A stretch of DNA of 64,000 bases from Streptacidiphilus jiangxiensis (GTDB taxonomy: Bacteria; Actinomycetota; Actinomycetes; Streptomycetales; Streptomycetaceae): positions 124,001 through 188,000 of the forward strand of contig NZ_FOAZ01000004.1 in assembly GCF_900109465.1 (NCBI RefSeq), in the 5' to 3' direction. Under the pieces are notes generated by a model. That model made no database searches, was not told the origin of the DNA, and was given only the letters and a program-made list of their open reading frames with translations. A program made the position numbers and the translations under genes. Shown here in pieces: positions 46,539 to 54,922 of the stretch; positions within the stretch are counted from its first letter, which is position 1, and each line of letters begins with the position of its first letter.

Positions 46539-47237
46539 GTGGTCCAGGTACCGGTCACCGAGAAGGCCGAGAAGCCCGCCACGGGGCTTCGCCGGCGAGC
46601 CGACGCGGCCCGCAACCGGGCCCGCATCCTCGAGGCCGCACAGGACGCCTTCATCGAGCACGGCGCGGACGTGCCGCTCGACGAGATCGCCCGCCGCGCC
46701 GGGATCGGCAACGCCACCGTCTACCGGCACTTCCCGGACCGGCGCGCGCTCGTGCGCGGCGTTGTCCTGGAGGTCATGGAACGAGCCATCGGCGTGGCCG
46801 AGCAGGCCTACGCGGAGGAGACCGACCCCTTCGAGGCGCTGAGCCGCCTCGTGCACGACTCCGTCAACTGGAAGATCGGCGCCCTGTGCACGATGCTCTC
46901 CGAGTGGACGGACCTCGAGGAGCCCGAGGTCTTCGCGACCAAGGAGCGCCTCGACACCATCGCCCGGACCATCGTCGGTGCGGCGCAGGCAGCGGGCAGC
47001 ATGCGTGAGGACGTCGGCAGCGACGACGTCTTCATGGCGGTCGCCCAGTTGGTGCGACCGTTCCCCGGCGCCCCCTACGACAGCCTCCAGCCTTTCGTGC
47101 ACCGCCACCTGCAGTTGCTGCTCGACGGTCTCCGGGCACCCGCCCGGACGCCGCTGCCGGGCAGCCCGCAGACGCTGGAGGACGTCCGCCGCGAGTGTCT
47201 GCTGTCGCGCGCCGCGCGGCGCATCTGCCGGCAATGA
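46539..47237 (+). CDS. TetR family regulator
   Basis: The protein of 232 residues has a TetR helix-turn-helix at about residues 25-70 (NRARILEAAQDAFIEHGADV, IGNATVYRHFPDRRALV) and a helical ligand-binding domain of the SbtR-like C-terminal type. AAAGGAG precedes GTG 46539. It is divergent from an MFS pump (45093-46367) and upstream of a DHA2 pump on the same strand (47403-48914), so it may repress both. The palindromes at 46425-46515 are candidate operators. The inducer is unknown. Confidence 0.85.
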   Translation: MVQVPVTEKAEKPATGLRRRADAARNRARILEAAQDAFIEHGADVPLDEIARRAGIGNATVYRHFPDRRALVRGVVLEVMERAIGVAEQAYAEETDPFEALSRLVHDSVNWKIGALCTMLSEWTDLEEPEVFATKERLDTIARTIVGAAQAAGSMREDVGSDDVFMAVAQLVRPFPGAPYDSLQPFVHRHLQLLLDGLRAPARTPLPGSPQTLEDVRRECLLSRAARRICRQ

Positions 47238-47402
47238 CGCCGCAGCCCTGATCCGTCACCCTTTCGCTTTCGTCTTCGCTTTCGCCTTCGACTTCGACGC
47301 GCGCGCCGACACGCCGCGTTCGCGTTCGCGAGCAACACCGTCATCGTCACCGTCACGCCCGCCGACCGTGGGCTCATGCCGTCCTGTTACGGGGAAACAC
47401 TC

Positions 47403-48914
47403 ATGTCTGCTTCCGCATCGGTCGCGCCTGTCGATCAGGCCCAGCCGGACCCGAGGCGCTGGAAAGCGCTCATCTTCATCGCCATCGCGCAGCTGATGGT
47501 CGTCCTGGACGCCACCGTCGTGAACATCGCCCTGCCGCACGCGCAGGCCGATCTGCACATCTCCGACGCCAACCGCCAGTGGGTCATCACCGCCTACAGC
47601 CTGGCCTTCGGTGGCCTGCTGCTCTTCGGCGGTCGCGTGGCGGACCTGTGGGGGCGCAAGAAGGCCTTCATCGTCGGCCTGATCGGCTTCGCGCTGGCCT
47701 CGGCCATCGGCGGCGCGTCGGTCAACGCCGGCATGCTGCTCGGGGCGCGTGCCCTGCAGGGTGTCTTCGGTGCGCTGCTGGCCCCGGCCGCGCTCTCGCT
47801 GCTCGCGGTCACCTTCACCGAGGCCAAGGAGCGCGCGACCGCGTTCGGCATCTTCGGCGCCATCGCCGGCGCCGGCGGCGCGGTCGGCCTGCTGCTGGGT
47901 GGTGCGCTGACCGAGTACGCCAACTGGCGCTGGGCCCTGTATGTCAACATCATCTTCGCGATCGTCGCGGTGGCCGGTTCGATGGTCTTCGTCCACGAGC
48001 GTGAGGACGAGCGCAACCGCAACCGCCTCGACATCCCCGGCGTGCTGCTGGCCACCTCCGGCCTGGTCGCCCTGGTCTACGGCTTCACCAAGGCGGAGGA
48101 GTCCGGCTGGGGTTCCGCCGTCACCATCGGCCTGTTCGTGGCCTCCGCGGTGCTGCTCTCGCTGTTCGTCCTGGTGGAGTCCCGCACCAGGCACCCGCTG
48201 CTGCCGCTGCGCGTCGTGCTGAACCGCAACCGCGGTGGCGCCTACCTCGGCCTCGGCCTCGCCATCATCGGCATGTTCGGTCTGTTCCTGTTCATGACCT
48301 ACTACCTGCAGGGCATCAAGCAGTACAGCCCGGTCATGACCGGCGTCGCCTTCCTGCCCATGGTCGTCGGCATGATCACCGGCTCGACGCAGATCGGCGC
48401 CCGCCTGATGAACCGCGTCCCGGCGCGCTGGCTGATGGGCCCGGGCCTGCTGGTGGCCGCGCTGGGCATGCTGATGCTCACGCAGATGCACGTGGACAGC
48501 AACTACTGGACGCTGATCCTGCCGGCCGAGTTCCTGCTCGGTATCGGCATGGGTACCTCGTTCATGCCGGCCATGAGCCTGTCGACCCTCGGCGTGCAGC
48601 CGCAGGACGCGGGCGTCGCCTCCGCGATGATCAACACCTCGCAGCAGGTCGGCGGCTCCATCGGCACCGCGCTGCTGAACACCATCGCGGCCAGCGCCAC
48701 GACCAGCTGGCTGGTCGCCCACCACTCCACCGACCAGCACAACCCGCTTGCGGCGGTGCACGGTTACGACGTGGCCATCTGGTGGGCCGTGGGCATCATG
48801 TTCTTCGCCTCGCTGCTGGTCTTCGTCCTGGTCAACGCGGGCCGTCCGGAGCACCACACGGTGGCCGGCTCCGGCGCCGAGCAGGACGCGGGCGTCCCGG
48901 TCGTCATGCACTGA
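47403..48914 (+). CDS. DHA2-family MFS multidrug exporter
   Basis: The protein of 503 residues has 14 transmembrane segments. Motif D1 is in QLMVVLDATVVNIALPHA, motif A is in GGRVADLWGRKKAFIVGLIG, and motif C-like GAGGAVGLLLGG follows. Codon bias is very strong (C/G third positions), suggesting high expression. It lies 165 nt downstream of the TetR gene; that gap holds a CTTTCG-type hexamer repeat (about 47262-47300). A 19-bp hairpin terminator closes the unit. The substrate is unknown, and drug or metabolite efflux under TetR control is likely. Confidence 0.87.
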   Translation: MSASASVAPVDQAQPDPRRWKALIFIAIAQLMVVLDATVVNIALPHAQADLHISDANRQWVITAYSLAFGGLLLFGGRVADLWGRKKAFIVGLIGFALASAIGGASVNAGMLLGARALQGVFGALLAPAALSLLAVTFTEAKERATAFGIFGAIAGAGGAVGLLLGGALTEYANWRWALYVNIIFAIVAVAGSMVFVHEREDERNRNRLDIPGVLLATSGLVALVYGFTKAEESGWGSAVTIGLFVASAVLLSLFVLVESRTRHPLLPLRVVLNRNRGGAYLGLGLAIIGMFGLFLFMTYYLQGIKQYSPVMTGVAFLPMVVGMITGSTQIGARLMNRVPARWLMGPGLLVAALGMLMLTQMHVDSNYWTLILPAEFLLGIGMGTSFMPAMSLSTLGVQPQDAGVASAMINTSQQVGGSIGTALLNTIAASATTSWLVAHHSTDQHNPLAAVHGYDVAIWWAVGIMFFASLLVFVLVNAGRPEHHTVAGSGAEQDAGVPVVMH

Positions 48915-48930
48915 CGCTGACGCCTCGTCA

Positions 48931-48972
48931 ACGACGAAGCCCCCGACCCCTCCGGGTCGGGGGCTTCGTCGT
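48931..48972 (+). terminator. Strong hairpin terminator
   Basis: A perfect 19-bp stem (48931-48949 with 48954-48972) with a CTCC loop lies 17 nt after the DHA2 exporter stop. Confidence 0.92.
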
Positions 48973-49093
48973 GCCCGTCGTCGTACCCGTGATCGGTAAA
49001 TGCGTTGCGACCCCTCCCACGCCCATGGCTAGATAGGCGCAGCGACCGGACGTGACAGGCCGGTCCCCGAGACGGTGGAGAGGAGGCAGTCCC

Positions 49094-49186
49094 ATGCGGG
49101 TCGAGAAGCAAGCCCGGTGCCACATCAGCACCGAGGCCGCCTCCCTGCGGCGACGCCCCTCCACCGCCCTCGGCTTCCGCCGCTGA
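49094..49186 (+). CDS. Candidate 30-residue leader ORF upstream of rtcB
   Basis: An ATG at 49094 with GAGGAGG 7 nt upstream opens a 30-codon frame closed by TGA at 49184-49186. The peptide begins MRVEKQARCHISTEAASL and is rich in Arg at its C-terminus (LRRRPSTALGFRR). It lies 85 nt upstream of rtcB on the same strand and no other gene covers the space 48973-49271. Translation of such short frames can control the gene behind, or make a free peptide. A TAGCCT -10-like box at 49245-49250 suggests that rtcB may also have its own promoter. Confidence 0.5.
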   Translation: MRVEKQARCHISTEAASLRRRPSTALGFRR

Positions 49187-49271
49187 GGCGGCGATCCCCT
49201 CCCGCGCGACCGCGCTCCTCCGCGCCGGTGCGCCCTCAGACTTGTAGCCTGTTCCCAGGAGAACACTTCCC

Positions 49272-50465
49272 ATGTCGTACACCGAGATTCCGGGCATCAA
49301 CGTGCCCATCCGCATGTGGACCGACCCCGCGACGGTCGAGGGCCAGGCCCTCCAGCAGCTGCGCAACATCTCCTCGCTCCCGTGGATCCACGGCCTCGCC
49401 GTCATGCCCGACGTCCATCTGGGCAAGGGCGCGACGGTCGGTTCCGTGATCGCCATGAAGGGCGCGGTCTGCCCGGCCGCGGTCGGCGTGGACATCGGCT
49501 GCGGCATGAGCGCGGTCAAGACCTCGCTCACCGCCCGTGACCTGCCCGACGACCTGAGCCGGCTGCGCTCGAAGATCGAGCAGGCGATCCCGGTCGGCCG
49601 CGGCATGCACGCCGACCCGGTCCGGCCGGGCAGCATCCACGGCTTCGCCACCGGCGGCTGGGACGACTTCTGGTCCCGCTTCGACGGCCTGACCCCGGCG
49701 GTGAAGGCGCGGCGCGAGCGCGCGTTGCAGCAGATGGGCTCGCTCGGCTCGGGCAACCACTTCATCGAGGTCTGCCTCGACAAGTCGGGCGCGGTCTGGC
49801 TGATGCTGCACTCGGGCTCGCGCAACATCGGCAAGGAGCTCGCCGAGTACCACATCGGCGTGGCCCGCTCGCTCCCGCACAACCTGAACCTGGTCGACCG
49901 CGACCTGGCGGTCTTCATCGCGGCGACCCCGCAGATGCAGTCCTACCGGGACGACCTGTTCTGGGCGCAGGAGTACGCGAAGCGCAACCGCGCGGTCATG
50001 ATGGCGCTCTTCCAGTCCGTCGTGAGCAGGGAGTTCCGCAAGGCCAAGGTCACCTACGACCAGGTCATCTCCTGCCACCACAACTACGTGGCGGAGGAGC
50101 GCTACGACGGCGAGGACCTGCTGGTCACCCGCAAGGGCGCGATCCGCGCCGGCGCGGGCGACTACGGCATCATCCCCGGCTCGATGGGCACCGGTTCGTA
50201 CATCGTCCGCGGCCTGGGCAACGTCGACGCGTTCAACTCCGCCTCGCACGGTGCGGGTCGCAAGATGTCCCGTTCCGCGGCGAAGCGCAAGTTCGGCGTC
50301 CGCGACCTGGTGGAGCAGACGCACGGCGTGGAGTGCCGTAAGGACTCCGGCGTCGTCGACGAGATCCCGGGCGCGTACAAGCCGATCGAGAAGGTCATGG
50401 CGCAGCAGACCGATCTCGTCGAGGTCGTGGCGCAGCTGAAGCAGGTCGTCTGCGTCAAGGGCTGA
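49272..50465 (+). CDS. rtcB: RtcB family RNA ligase
   Basis: The protein of 397 residues is an RtcB 3'-phosphate RNA ligase, which joins a 2',3'-cyclic phosphate or 3'-phosphate RNA end to a 5'-OH end using GTP and Mn. Metal ligands are seen in DVHLGKGATVG, VDIGCGMSAV (Cys77), GSGNHFIEV (His163), LHSGSRNIG (His180) and SCHHNYV. The guanylylated His is His326 in SASHGAGR. PGSMGTGSYIV is the GMP-binding loop. AGGAGA lies 9 nt before the ATG. No archease or RtcA gene is adjacent. It may repair tRNA or rRNA after endonuclease damage. Confidence 0.93.
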   Translation: MSYTEIPGINVPIRMWTDPATVEGQALQQLRNISSLPWIHGLAVMPDVHLGKGATVGSVIAMKGAVCPAAVGVDIGCGMSAVKTSLTARDLPDDLSRLRSKIEQAIPVGRGMHADPVRPGSIHGFATGGWDDFWSRFDGLTPAVKARRERALQQMGSLGSGNHFIEVCLDKSGAVWLMLHSGSRNIGKELAEYHIGVARSLPHNLNLVDRDLAVFIAATPQMQSYRDDLFWAQEYAKRNRAVMMALFQSVVSREFRKAKVTYDQVISCHHNYVAEERYDGEDLLVTRKGAIRAGAGDYGIIPGSMGTGSYIVRGLGNVDAFNSASHGAGRKMSRSAAKRKFGVRDLVEQTHGVECRKDSGVVDEIPGAYKPIEKVMAQQTDLVEVVAQLKQVVCVKG

Positions 50466-50512
50466 CAGCGGCGGGCACGAGCACGAGCACGGGAATCAGG
50501 GGGAGCCGGAGC

Positions 50513-51670
50513 GTGGCCGAGGACGTGCTGTGGGAGCGGGACCTGCATCAGCGGGGTTCCGGGCGCACGCTCGCCGTCGGAGGCGACTGTGTCGTCGTCC
50601 ACGAGCGCTGGACCCGGCTGGTCTGCCTTGAGCGGCAGGACGGCCGGGTCCGCTGGGACGCGCCCTTCGGCCTCTGGCCGCGCTCCGTCGTGGTCCACGG
50701 GGACCGCTGCTACGGCATCGCGCAGAACGTCGATGCGCTCACCTGCTGGGACGTGCGCACCGGGGCGGTCCTGTGGACCGTCCCGCTGCCGCGTTTCACC
50801 GGTTACCTCACCGCGGTCGACGACACCGTGCTCGTCGGTGGCTGGCGCGGCTACACCGACCTGACGGCCCTCGACGCGGACACCGGGCAGGTGCGGTGGA
50901 GCACGTTCGGGCGCCCGGCCACCGTCCACCCCCTCGCCGTCGGCCAGGGGGTTCTGGTCGCGGCACCCGATGGCGACGAGGTGCGCCTTCTCGACGTCCG
51001 GGACGGCCAGGTGCTGCGTTGCTGGACCCTGCCCGAACCGCTGCGGTCCCAGGACTACGCGCAGATCTTCACCCGCGCCGGCTCCGACCGGATTCTCGCC
51101 CCCTGCGGGCGGCGCACCGTCGTCGAACTGCGCCCGGACACGGGTGACCTGCGCACCCTGCTGCGACACGATCGGGACCTCGCTCCGGTCCGGGCGCGGG
51201 TCGCCGGGGGACTGCTGTGGGTGTGGGACACGGCGGGTTGTGCCGCCTACGATCCCGAGGACGGGGCGCCGCGGTGGCGGGTCGACCTCCGGCAGCGACT
51301 GGCTCCCGGCGTCGTGGCTGTCGGGGACGGGTATGTCCTCGGCGGGGACCAGGGCACGCTGCTGCGGCTGGACCGTGCAGGCCGGGTGGCCCGACGCACC
51401 TCGGTCAGCCGGCGCATCGCGGCTGTGCGCGGGGCGGGTCCGACCGAGGATCCCGACATTCTGGAGGGTTCCGGTGAGCCGGTCGGCGTCGCGCAGCCGC
51501 AGCACCCAGTTGCACCAACTGGTCGCCGGGTCGGGGGACCCGGCGACCAGTCGCGCGTAACGGGCCCGGAGCTCGGCCGTGGTCTGCGGGGCGCCGCCGA
51601 TGAAGGTGTGCAGGTCCGGGTCGGCCAGGACGGTGGCCATCTCCTCGGCGTGCTCGACCCGCAGGGGTAG
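50513..51670 (+). CDS. PQQ-like beta-propeller protein with aberrant C-terminus
   Basis: The frame encodes 385 residues. The first 310 or so form repeated blades with the PQQ/BamB-type pattern A-x-D-x-x-T-G-x-x-x-W (TALDADTGQVRWS, TCWDVRTGAVLWT, AAYDPEDGAPRWRV). No signal peptide is present, so it is probably cytosolic. From about residue 318 the frame runs through the antisense strand of a broken GNAT gene (51462-51718), and the last 68 residues have no propeller pattern. The natural end of the gene was therefore probably lost by a deletion or rearrangement near 51462. The GTG start has GGGGAGCCGGAG upstream. Confidence 0.7.
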   Translation: MAEDVLWERDLHQRGSGRTLAVGGDCVVVHERWTRLVCLERQDGRVRWDAPFGLWPRSVVVHGDRCYGIAQNVDALTCWDVRTGAVLWTVPLPRFTGYLTAVDDTVLVGGWRGYTDLTALDADTGQVRWSTFGRPATVHPLAVGQGVLVAAPDGDEVRLLDVRDGQVLRCWTLPEPLRSQDYAQIFTRAGSDRILAPCGRRTVVELRPDTGDLRTLLRHDRDLAPVRARVAGGLLWVWDTAGCAAYDPEDGAPRWRVDLRQRLAPGVVAVGDGYVLGGDQGTLLRLDRAGRVARRTSVSRRIAAVRGAGPTEDPDILEGSGEPVGVAQPQHPVAPTGRRVGGPGDQSRVTGPELGRGLRGAADEGVQVRVGQDGGHLLGVLDPQG

Positions 51671-51718
51671 CACGTCCAGTCGTGTGGTGGTGAAGGCCTC
51701 GGGTCGGATGATCGACAT
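51462..51718 (-). pseudogene. 3'-truncated GNAT acetyltransferase
   Basis: The minus strand encodes a normal GNAT N-terminus from ATG 51718: SIIRPEAFTTTRLDVLPLR, then HAEEMATVLADPDLHTFIGG and CNWVLRLRDADRLTGTLQ. After about 85 residues the GNAT sequence stops and the frame continues antisense through the PQQ-propeller gene without the acetyl-CoA loop. The core and catalytic half are missing, so it cannot be active. The break near 51462 coincides with the point where the propeller gene loses its own pattern. Confidence 0.7.
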
Positions 51719-51892
51719 TCCGGCAGCCTCGCCGGACCACTGACGTGGCGTCAAGCCAGCGCGACACCTGTCTGTCTGCTGTGTGATCGCCCAGAAGCTT
51801 CCGGCTTCGACTGGGTTCGCCACCAATCGTCCTGAAGCACCCCGCCTTGCTTGAATCGGGCCCGCCCGGTCCGACCAACAACGGAGGCATGC

Positions 51893-52969
51893 ATGGCCCA
51901 CCGCTCCCTCACCCGCTTCACCAGTCGAAAGGCGCTGCTCGTCGGCGCTCTGCTGGTCCTGGCGACACCGGGTTCCGCGTATGCGAACAGTGTCGCGGTC
52001 ACCGTGCGGACTCCGGGAGCCACCGCGGGCCCGACCGCGATCGACTCCTCCGTGTCCACCGACGCCCAGTGCGGCAGCGGTCTCGTCTCCGGCGGCGGGA
52101 TCGACCAGGCCATCGGCACGGGCGCGGGCGTGAACGGCAACCACGTGCTGAGCAGCGAGCCCAGCTCGGACGGGACGAGCGAGTACACCGGCACGACGGG
52201 TGTCGTCGGCACCGACGTCGCCTACTGGATCGCCAGGGGCGGCAGTGGTGGGCAGGTCAACTCCTCCTTCTCGACCACGCCGTACGCGATGTGCCTCACC
52301 AGCACCCTGATCGGCCACACCCAGGTCGTGATGAACAAGGCCAACACCCCCACCACTGCCGCGACCGTGGGCCTGGCGACCGCGACCTGCCCGTCCGGCA
52401 CGGTCCTGCTCGGTGGCGGTGCGCTGGTGACGCCGGGCAACACCGGCAACTTCAAGGTGATCGGCAGCTTCCCGACCTTCGCCGACAGCGCCCACGACCA
52501 CGGGAAGATCGCCGCCGCCGACGGGGCGACCAACCCCGACTCATGGACGGCCGTCGGGTGGGACAACAGCACCAACGCCGCCAACGAGACCTACGCGTAC
52601 GCGATCTGCAGCGGCAGCGGGATCAACGTCAGCGGCGTCACCGTGACCGTCCGGTTCGGTGAGGTGAGCGGGCCGAACACCGGCAGCACCGGCCAGAACG
52701 CGACCGCGACCTGCGGCAGCGGTGACGGGAAGCTGGTCAGCGGTGGTGCAGCCATCAGCAGCGGCGGCGTCAGCACCACGGACTTCACCGGGCCGGGTTC
52801 GGGAGGCGACCACCTCAACGGCAGCTTCCCGAGCGACTCCAGTGGCAACCCCGTCGCCAACGGGGCCACCACGGCGGCCTCGTGGACCGCGTTCGCGCAC
52901 ACCGGCGGCATGGCCTCGACGAGCAACCACACCGACGTCTGGGCGCTGTGCGCCAACGACGGTGTCTGA
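51893..52969 (+). CDS. Secreted triple-repeat protein A
   Basis: The protein of 358 residues has a signal peptide (RSLTRFTSRKALLVGALLVL, cleavage near SAYA-NS at about 31). The mature part has three repeats of about 75-80 residues, each opened and closed by one Cys: C60-C134, C166-C239 and C274-C353. Each begins with a Cys and a GGG-type turn (CGSGLVSGGG, CPSGTVLLGGG), has a Ser-x-Pro segment and a Trp, and ends in a Y-A-x-C or W-A-L-C strand. One disulfide per repeat is likely. The next gene is a paralogue. Function unknown. GGAGG lies 5 nt before ATG 51893. Confidence 0.8.
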   Translation: MAHRSLTRFTSRKALLVGALLVLATPGSAYANSVAVTVRTPGATAGPTAIDSSVSTDAQCGSGLVSGGGIDQAIGTGAGVNGNHVLSSEPSSDGTSEYTGTTGVVGTDVAYWIARGGSGGQVNSSFSTTPYAMCLTSTLIGHTQVVMNKANTPTTAATVGLATATCPSGTVLLGGGALVTPGNTGNFKVIGSFPTFADSAHDHGKIAAADGATNPDSWTAVGWDNSTNAANETYAYAICSGSGINVSGVTVTVRFGEVSGPNTGSTGQNATATCGSGDGKLVSGGAAISSGGVSTTDFTGPGSGGDHLNGSFPSDSSGNPVANGATTAASWTAFAHTGGMASTSNHTDVWALCANDGV

Positions 52970-53003
52970 GAACGACGTTCACCCCCTGAGAGGCACAGGC
53001 TCC

Positions 53004-54107
53004 ATGCAGCACACGAAGAACGACGACCGGACCACCCGCGCCGCACTGCTGCGCAGGGCGCTGGTCCCCGCCGCCGTCCTGGTCCTGGCCCTGCCCGGGG
53101 CCGCCGACGCGCACACCGCGAGCGTGACCGTCGCGAGCCCGGGACCGACGATCGGACCCGGGACGCCGTTCACCGGCGTCTCCTCCCATGCCGACTGCGC
53201 CCAGGGCCTGGTGACCGGCGGCGGTGCCGACCAGTCCACCGGCGACAACCGGGCCGGGAACGGCAACCACGTGATGGGCGTCGTTCCCAGCGCGGACGGC
53301 GTCACCGAGTACACCGGCACCCCGGGCGTCGTCGGCACGGACGCCACGCACTGGCTCGCGTTCGGCGGCAGCGGCAGCAACTCCAGCCCGGCGTTCGCCA
53401 CCACCCCGTACGCGATGTGCCTGACCAGCAACGGTATCCGGCACACCCTGGTGGTCATGGCGAAGGCGCCCGGGCCCAGCGTCGGGCAGACGGCGCAGCT
53501 CGTCGTCGCCACCTGCCCGGCCGGGACGGAGCTGCTCGGCGGCGGGGCGCGGTCGACCCCGGCGAGCGTCGGCAGCCTCAAGCCGATCGCGAGCTACCCG
53601 ACGTTCGCCGACGCCGCGCACGATTTTGGTGCCAAGGCCGCTGCCGACGGGGAGACCGACCCCGACTCCTGGGCGGCGGTCGGCGGCATCGGCGGCGGGC
53701 GTGACGACGACAACACCACCTACGCGTACGCCATCTGCACCGGTGAGGGCGTCGACGTGCGCCATCTCGCCACCACCGTCCGCTTCCACGAGGTGACCGG
53801 GCCGACGGCTGCCAGCACCAGCCAGGCGGTGACGGCCGGTTGCACCGACGACGACGGGGTGCTGGTCAGCGGTGGCGCCGCAGCGAGCGGCGGGAACGTG
53901 ACGACGACCGACTTCACCAAGGCCGGGTCGGGGGGCACCCACCTGATCGGCAGCTTCCCGAGCGACGCTGCGGGCACCCCCGTCGCCGACGGGACCACGG
54001 CCGCCGACTGGACCGCCGACATCCACGCCGGCGGGTCGCCCTCGCCGAACACCTCCTCCGACGTCTGGGCGCTGTGCCTGAACGTCCGTCAAGGGCCGCG
54101 CGAGTAG
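53004..54107 (+). CDS. Secreted triple-repeat protein B
   Basis: The protein of 367 residues is a paralogue of the gene 34 nt upstream. It has a signal peptide (LLRRALVPAAVLVLALPGAA, cleavage near ADA-HT) and the same three Cys-bounded repeats (CAQGLVTGGG...YAMC, CPAGTELLGGG...YAYAIC, CTDDDGVLVSGG...VWALC). The tandem copies probably arose by local duplication and form one operon. Secretion and disulfides suggest a cell-surface or extracellular role, perhaps adhesion or a structural coat. This is inference; I know no function for the repeat. The ribosome site is weak. Confidence 0.8.
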   Translation: MQHTKNDDRTTRAALLRRALVPAAVLVLALPGAADAHTASVTVASPGPTIGPGTPFTGVSSHADCAQGLVTGGGADQSTGDNRAGNGNHVMGVVPSADGVTEYTGTPGVVGTDATHWLAFGGSGSNSSPAFATTPYAMCLTSNGIRHTLVVMAKAPGPSVGQTAQLVVATCPAGTELLGGGARSTPASVGSLKPIASYPTFADAAHDFGAKAAADGETDPDSWAAVGGIGGGRDDDNTTYAYAICTGEGVDVRHLATTVRFHEVTGPTAASTSQAVTAGCTDDDGVLVSGGAAASGGNVTTTDFTKAGSGGTHLIGSFPSDAAGTPVADGTTAADWTADIHAGGSPSPNTSSDVWALCLNVRQGPRE

Positions 54108-54187
54108 CGCGGCGGGTGCGGCCGGGCCCCGGCCGCCGGGTCAGGGTCCAGCCGGACAGCCGAGTGTGATCGTGTACTGACTGTGAG

Positions 54188-54193
54188 TAGCAT
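54188..54193 (+). promoter_or_regulatory. -10 box of leaderless response regulator gene
   Basis: TAGCAT lies 6 nt before the GTG at 54200 with no ribosome site, which suggests a leaderless transcript that begins at the response regulator gene. Confidence 0.5.
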
Positions 54194-54199
54194 GGCCGC

Positions 54200-54901
54200 G
54201 TGGACAGCGACCTGGACGGGAGCGGTACGGCGGGTGTGCGGGTGGTCGTCGTGGACGACCACCCGCTGTTCCGGGAGGGGCTGCGTGCCGCCCTGGAGAG
54301 CACGCCGGACGTGCGGGTGGTCGCCGAGGCCGAGACGACGGCGGCGGCGCTGGACGCGGTGGCCGCGCAGCAGCCCGACGTGGTCGTGATGGACCTGTCG
54401 CTGCCGGACGTCTCCGGTATCGAGGCCACCAAGCGGCTGGCGCAGCTGCATCCGGGCCTGCCGGTGCTCATGCTGACCACCTCCGACGACGACGGCAGCC
54501 TGCTCGGCGCGCTGCAGGCCGGGGCACGCGGCTACCTGGTCAAGGGCGCCGGGCGCGACGAGGTGCTGCACGCCGTGCGGACCGTGGCGCACGGCGGCGC
54601 GGTCTTCAGCGGCGACGTGGCCGCGCGCATCTCCGCGCTGCTGACCGGCGGCGCGCGCCGTGACGCGGAGCAGCTCTTCCCGGAGCTGACCGCGCGGGAG
54701 GTCGAGGTGCTGGACCTGGTGGCGCGCGGCCTGGACAACCGGCGCATCGCCCGCGACCTGTTCCTGGCGGAGAAGACGGTCCGCAACCACATCTCGCACA
54801 TCTTCGACAAGCTCGACGTCGCCTCCCGGGCCGAGGCCGCCGCGCGGGCGAGGGACGCGGGCCTGGGCGAGCCGTCCCGCCCGGCGGGTCCCACGCAGTG
54901 A
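54200..54901 (+). CDS. NarL/LuxR-type response regulator
   Basis: The protein of 233 residues has a receiver domain (RVVVVDDHPLFREGLRAALE, phospho-acceptor Asp in VVVMDLSLPDVSG, Lys in GYLVKGAGRDE). A LuxR helix-turn-helix follows (LTAREVEVLDLVARGLDNR, then AEKTVRNHISHIFDKLDV). It is encoded ahead of its kinase, the reverse order to the other systems in this window. Start GTG 54200 follows the -10 box at 54188-54193. Targets are unknown; the tandem secreted proteins upstream and the CKHP peptide downstream are neighbours to test. Confidence 0.88.
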   Translation: MDSDLDGSGTAGVRVVVVDDHPLFREGLRAALESTPDVRVVAEAETTAAALDAVAAQQPDVVVMDLSLPDVSGIEATKRLAQLHPGLPVLMLTTSDDDGSLLGALQAGARGYLVKGAGRDEVLHAVRTVAHGGAVFSGDVAARISALLTGGARRDAEQLFPELTAREVEVLDLVARGLDNRRIARDLFLAEKTVRNHISHIFDKLDVASRAEAAARARDAGLGEPSRPAGPTQ

Positions 54902-54922
54902 CGCGGACGGGACCGCCGCCCC

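Noticed and set aside
51460..51670. C-terminal tail of the PQQ-propeller protein as a new domain
   Set aside because: It is read from the antisense strand of a recognisable GNAT gene fragment, so it is a by-product of a rearrangement.
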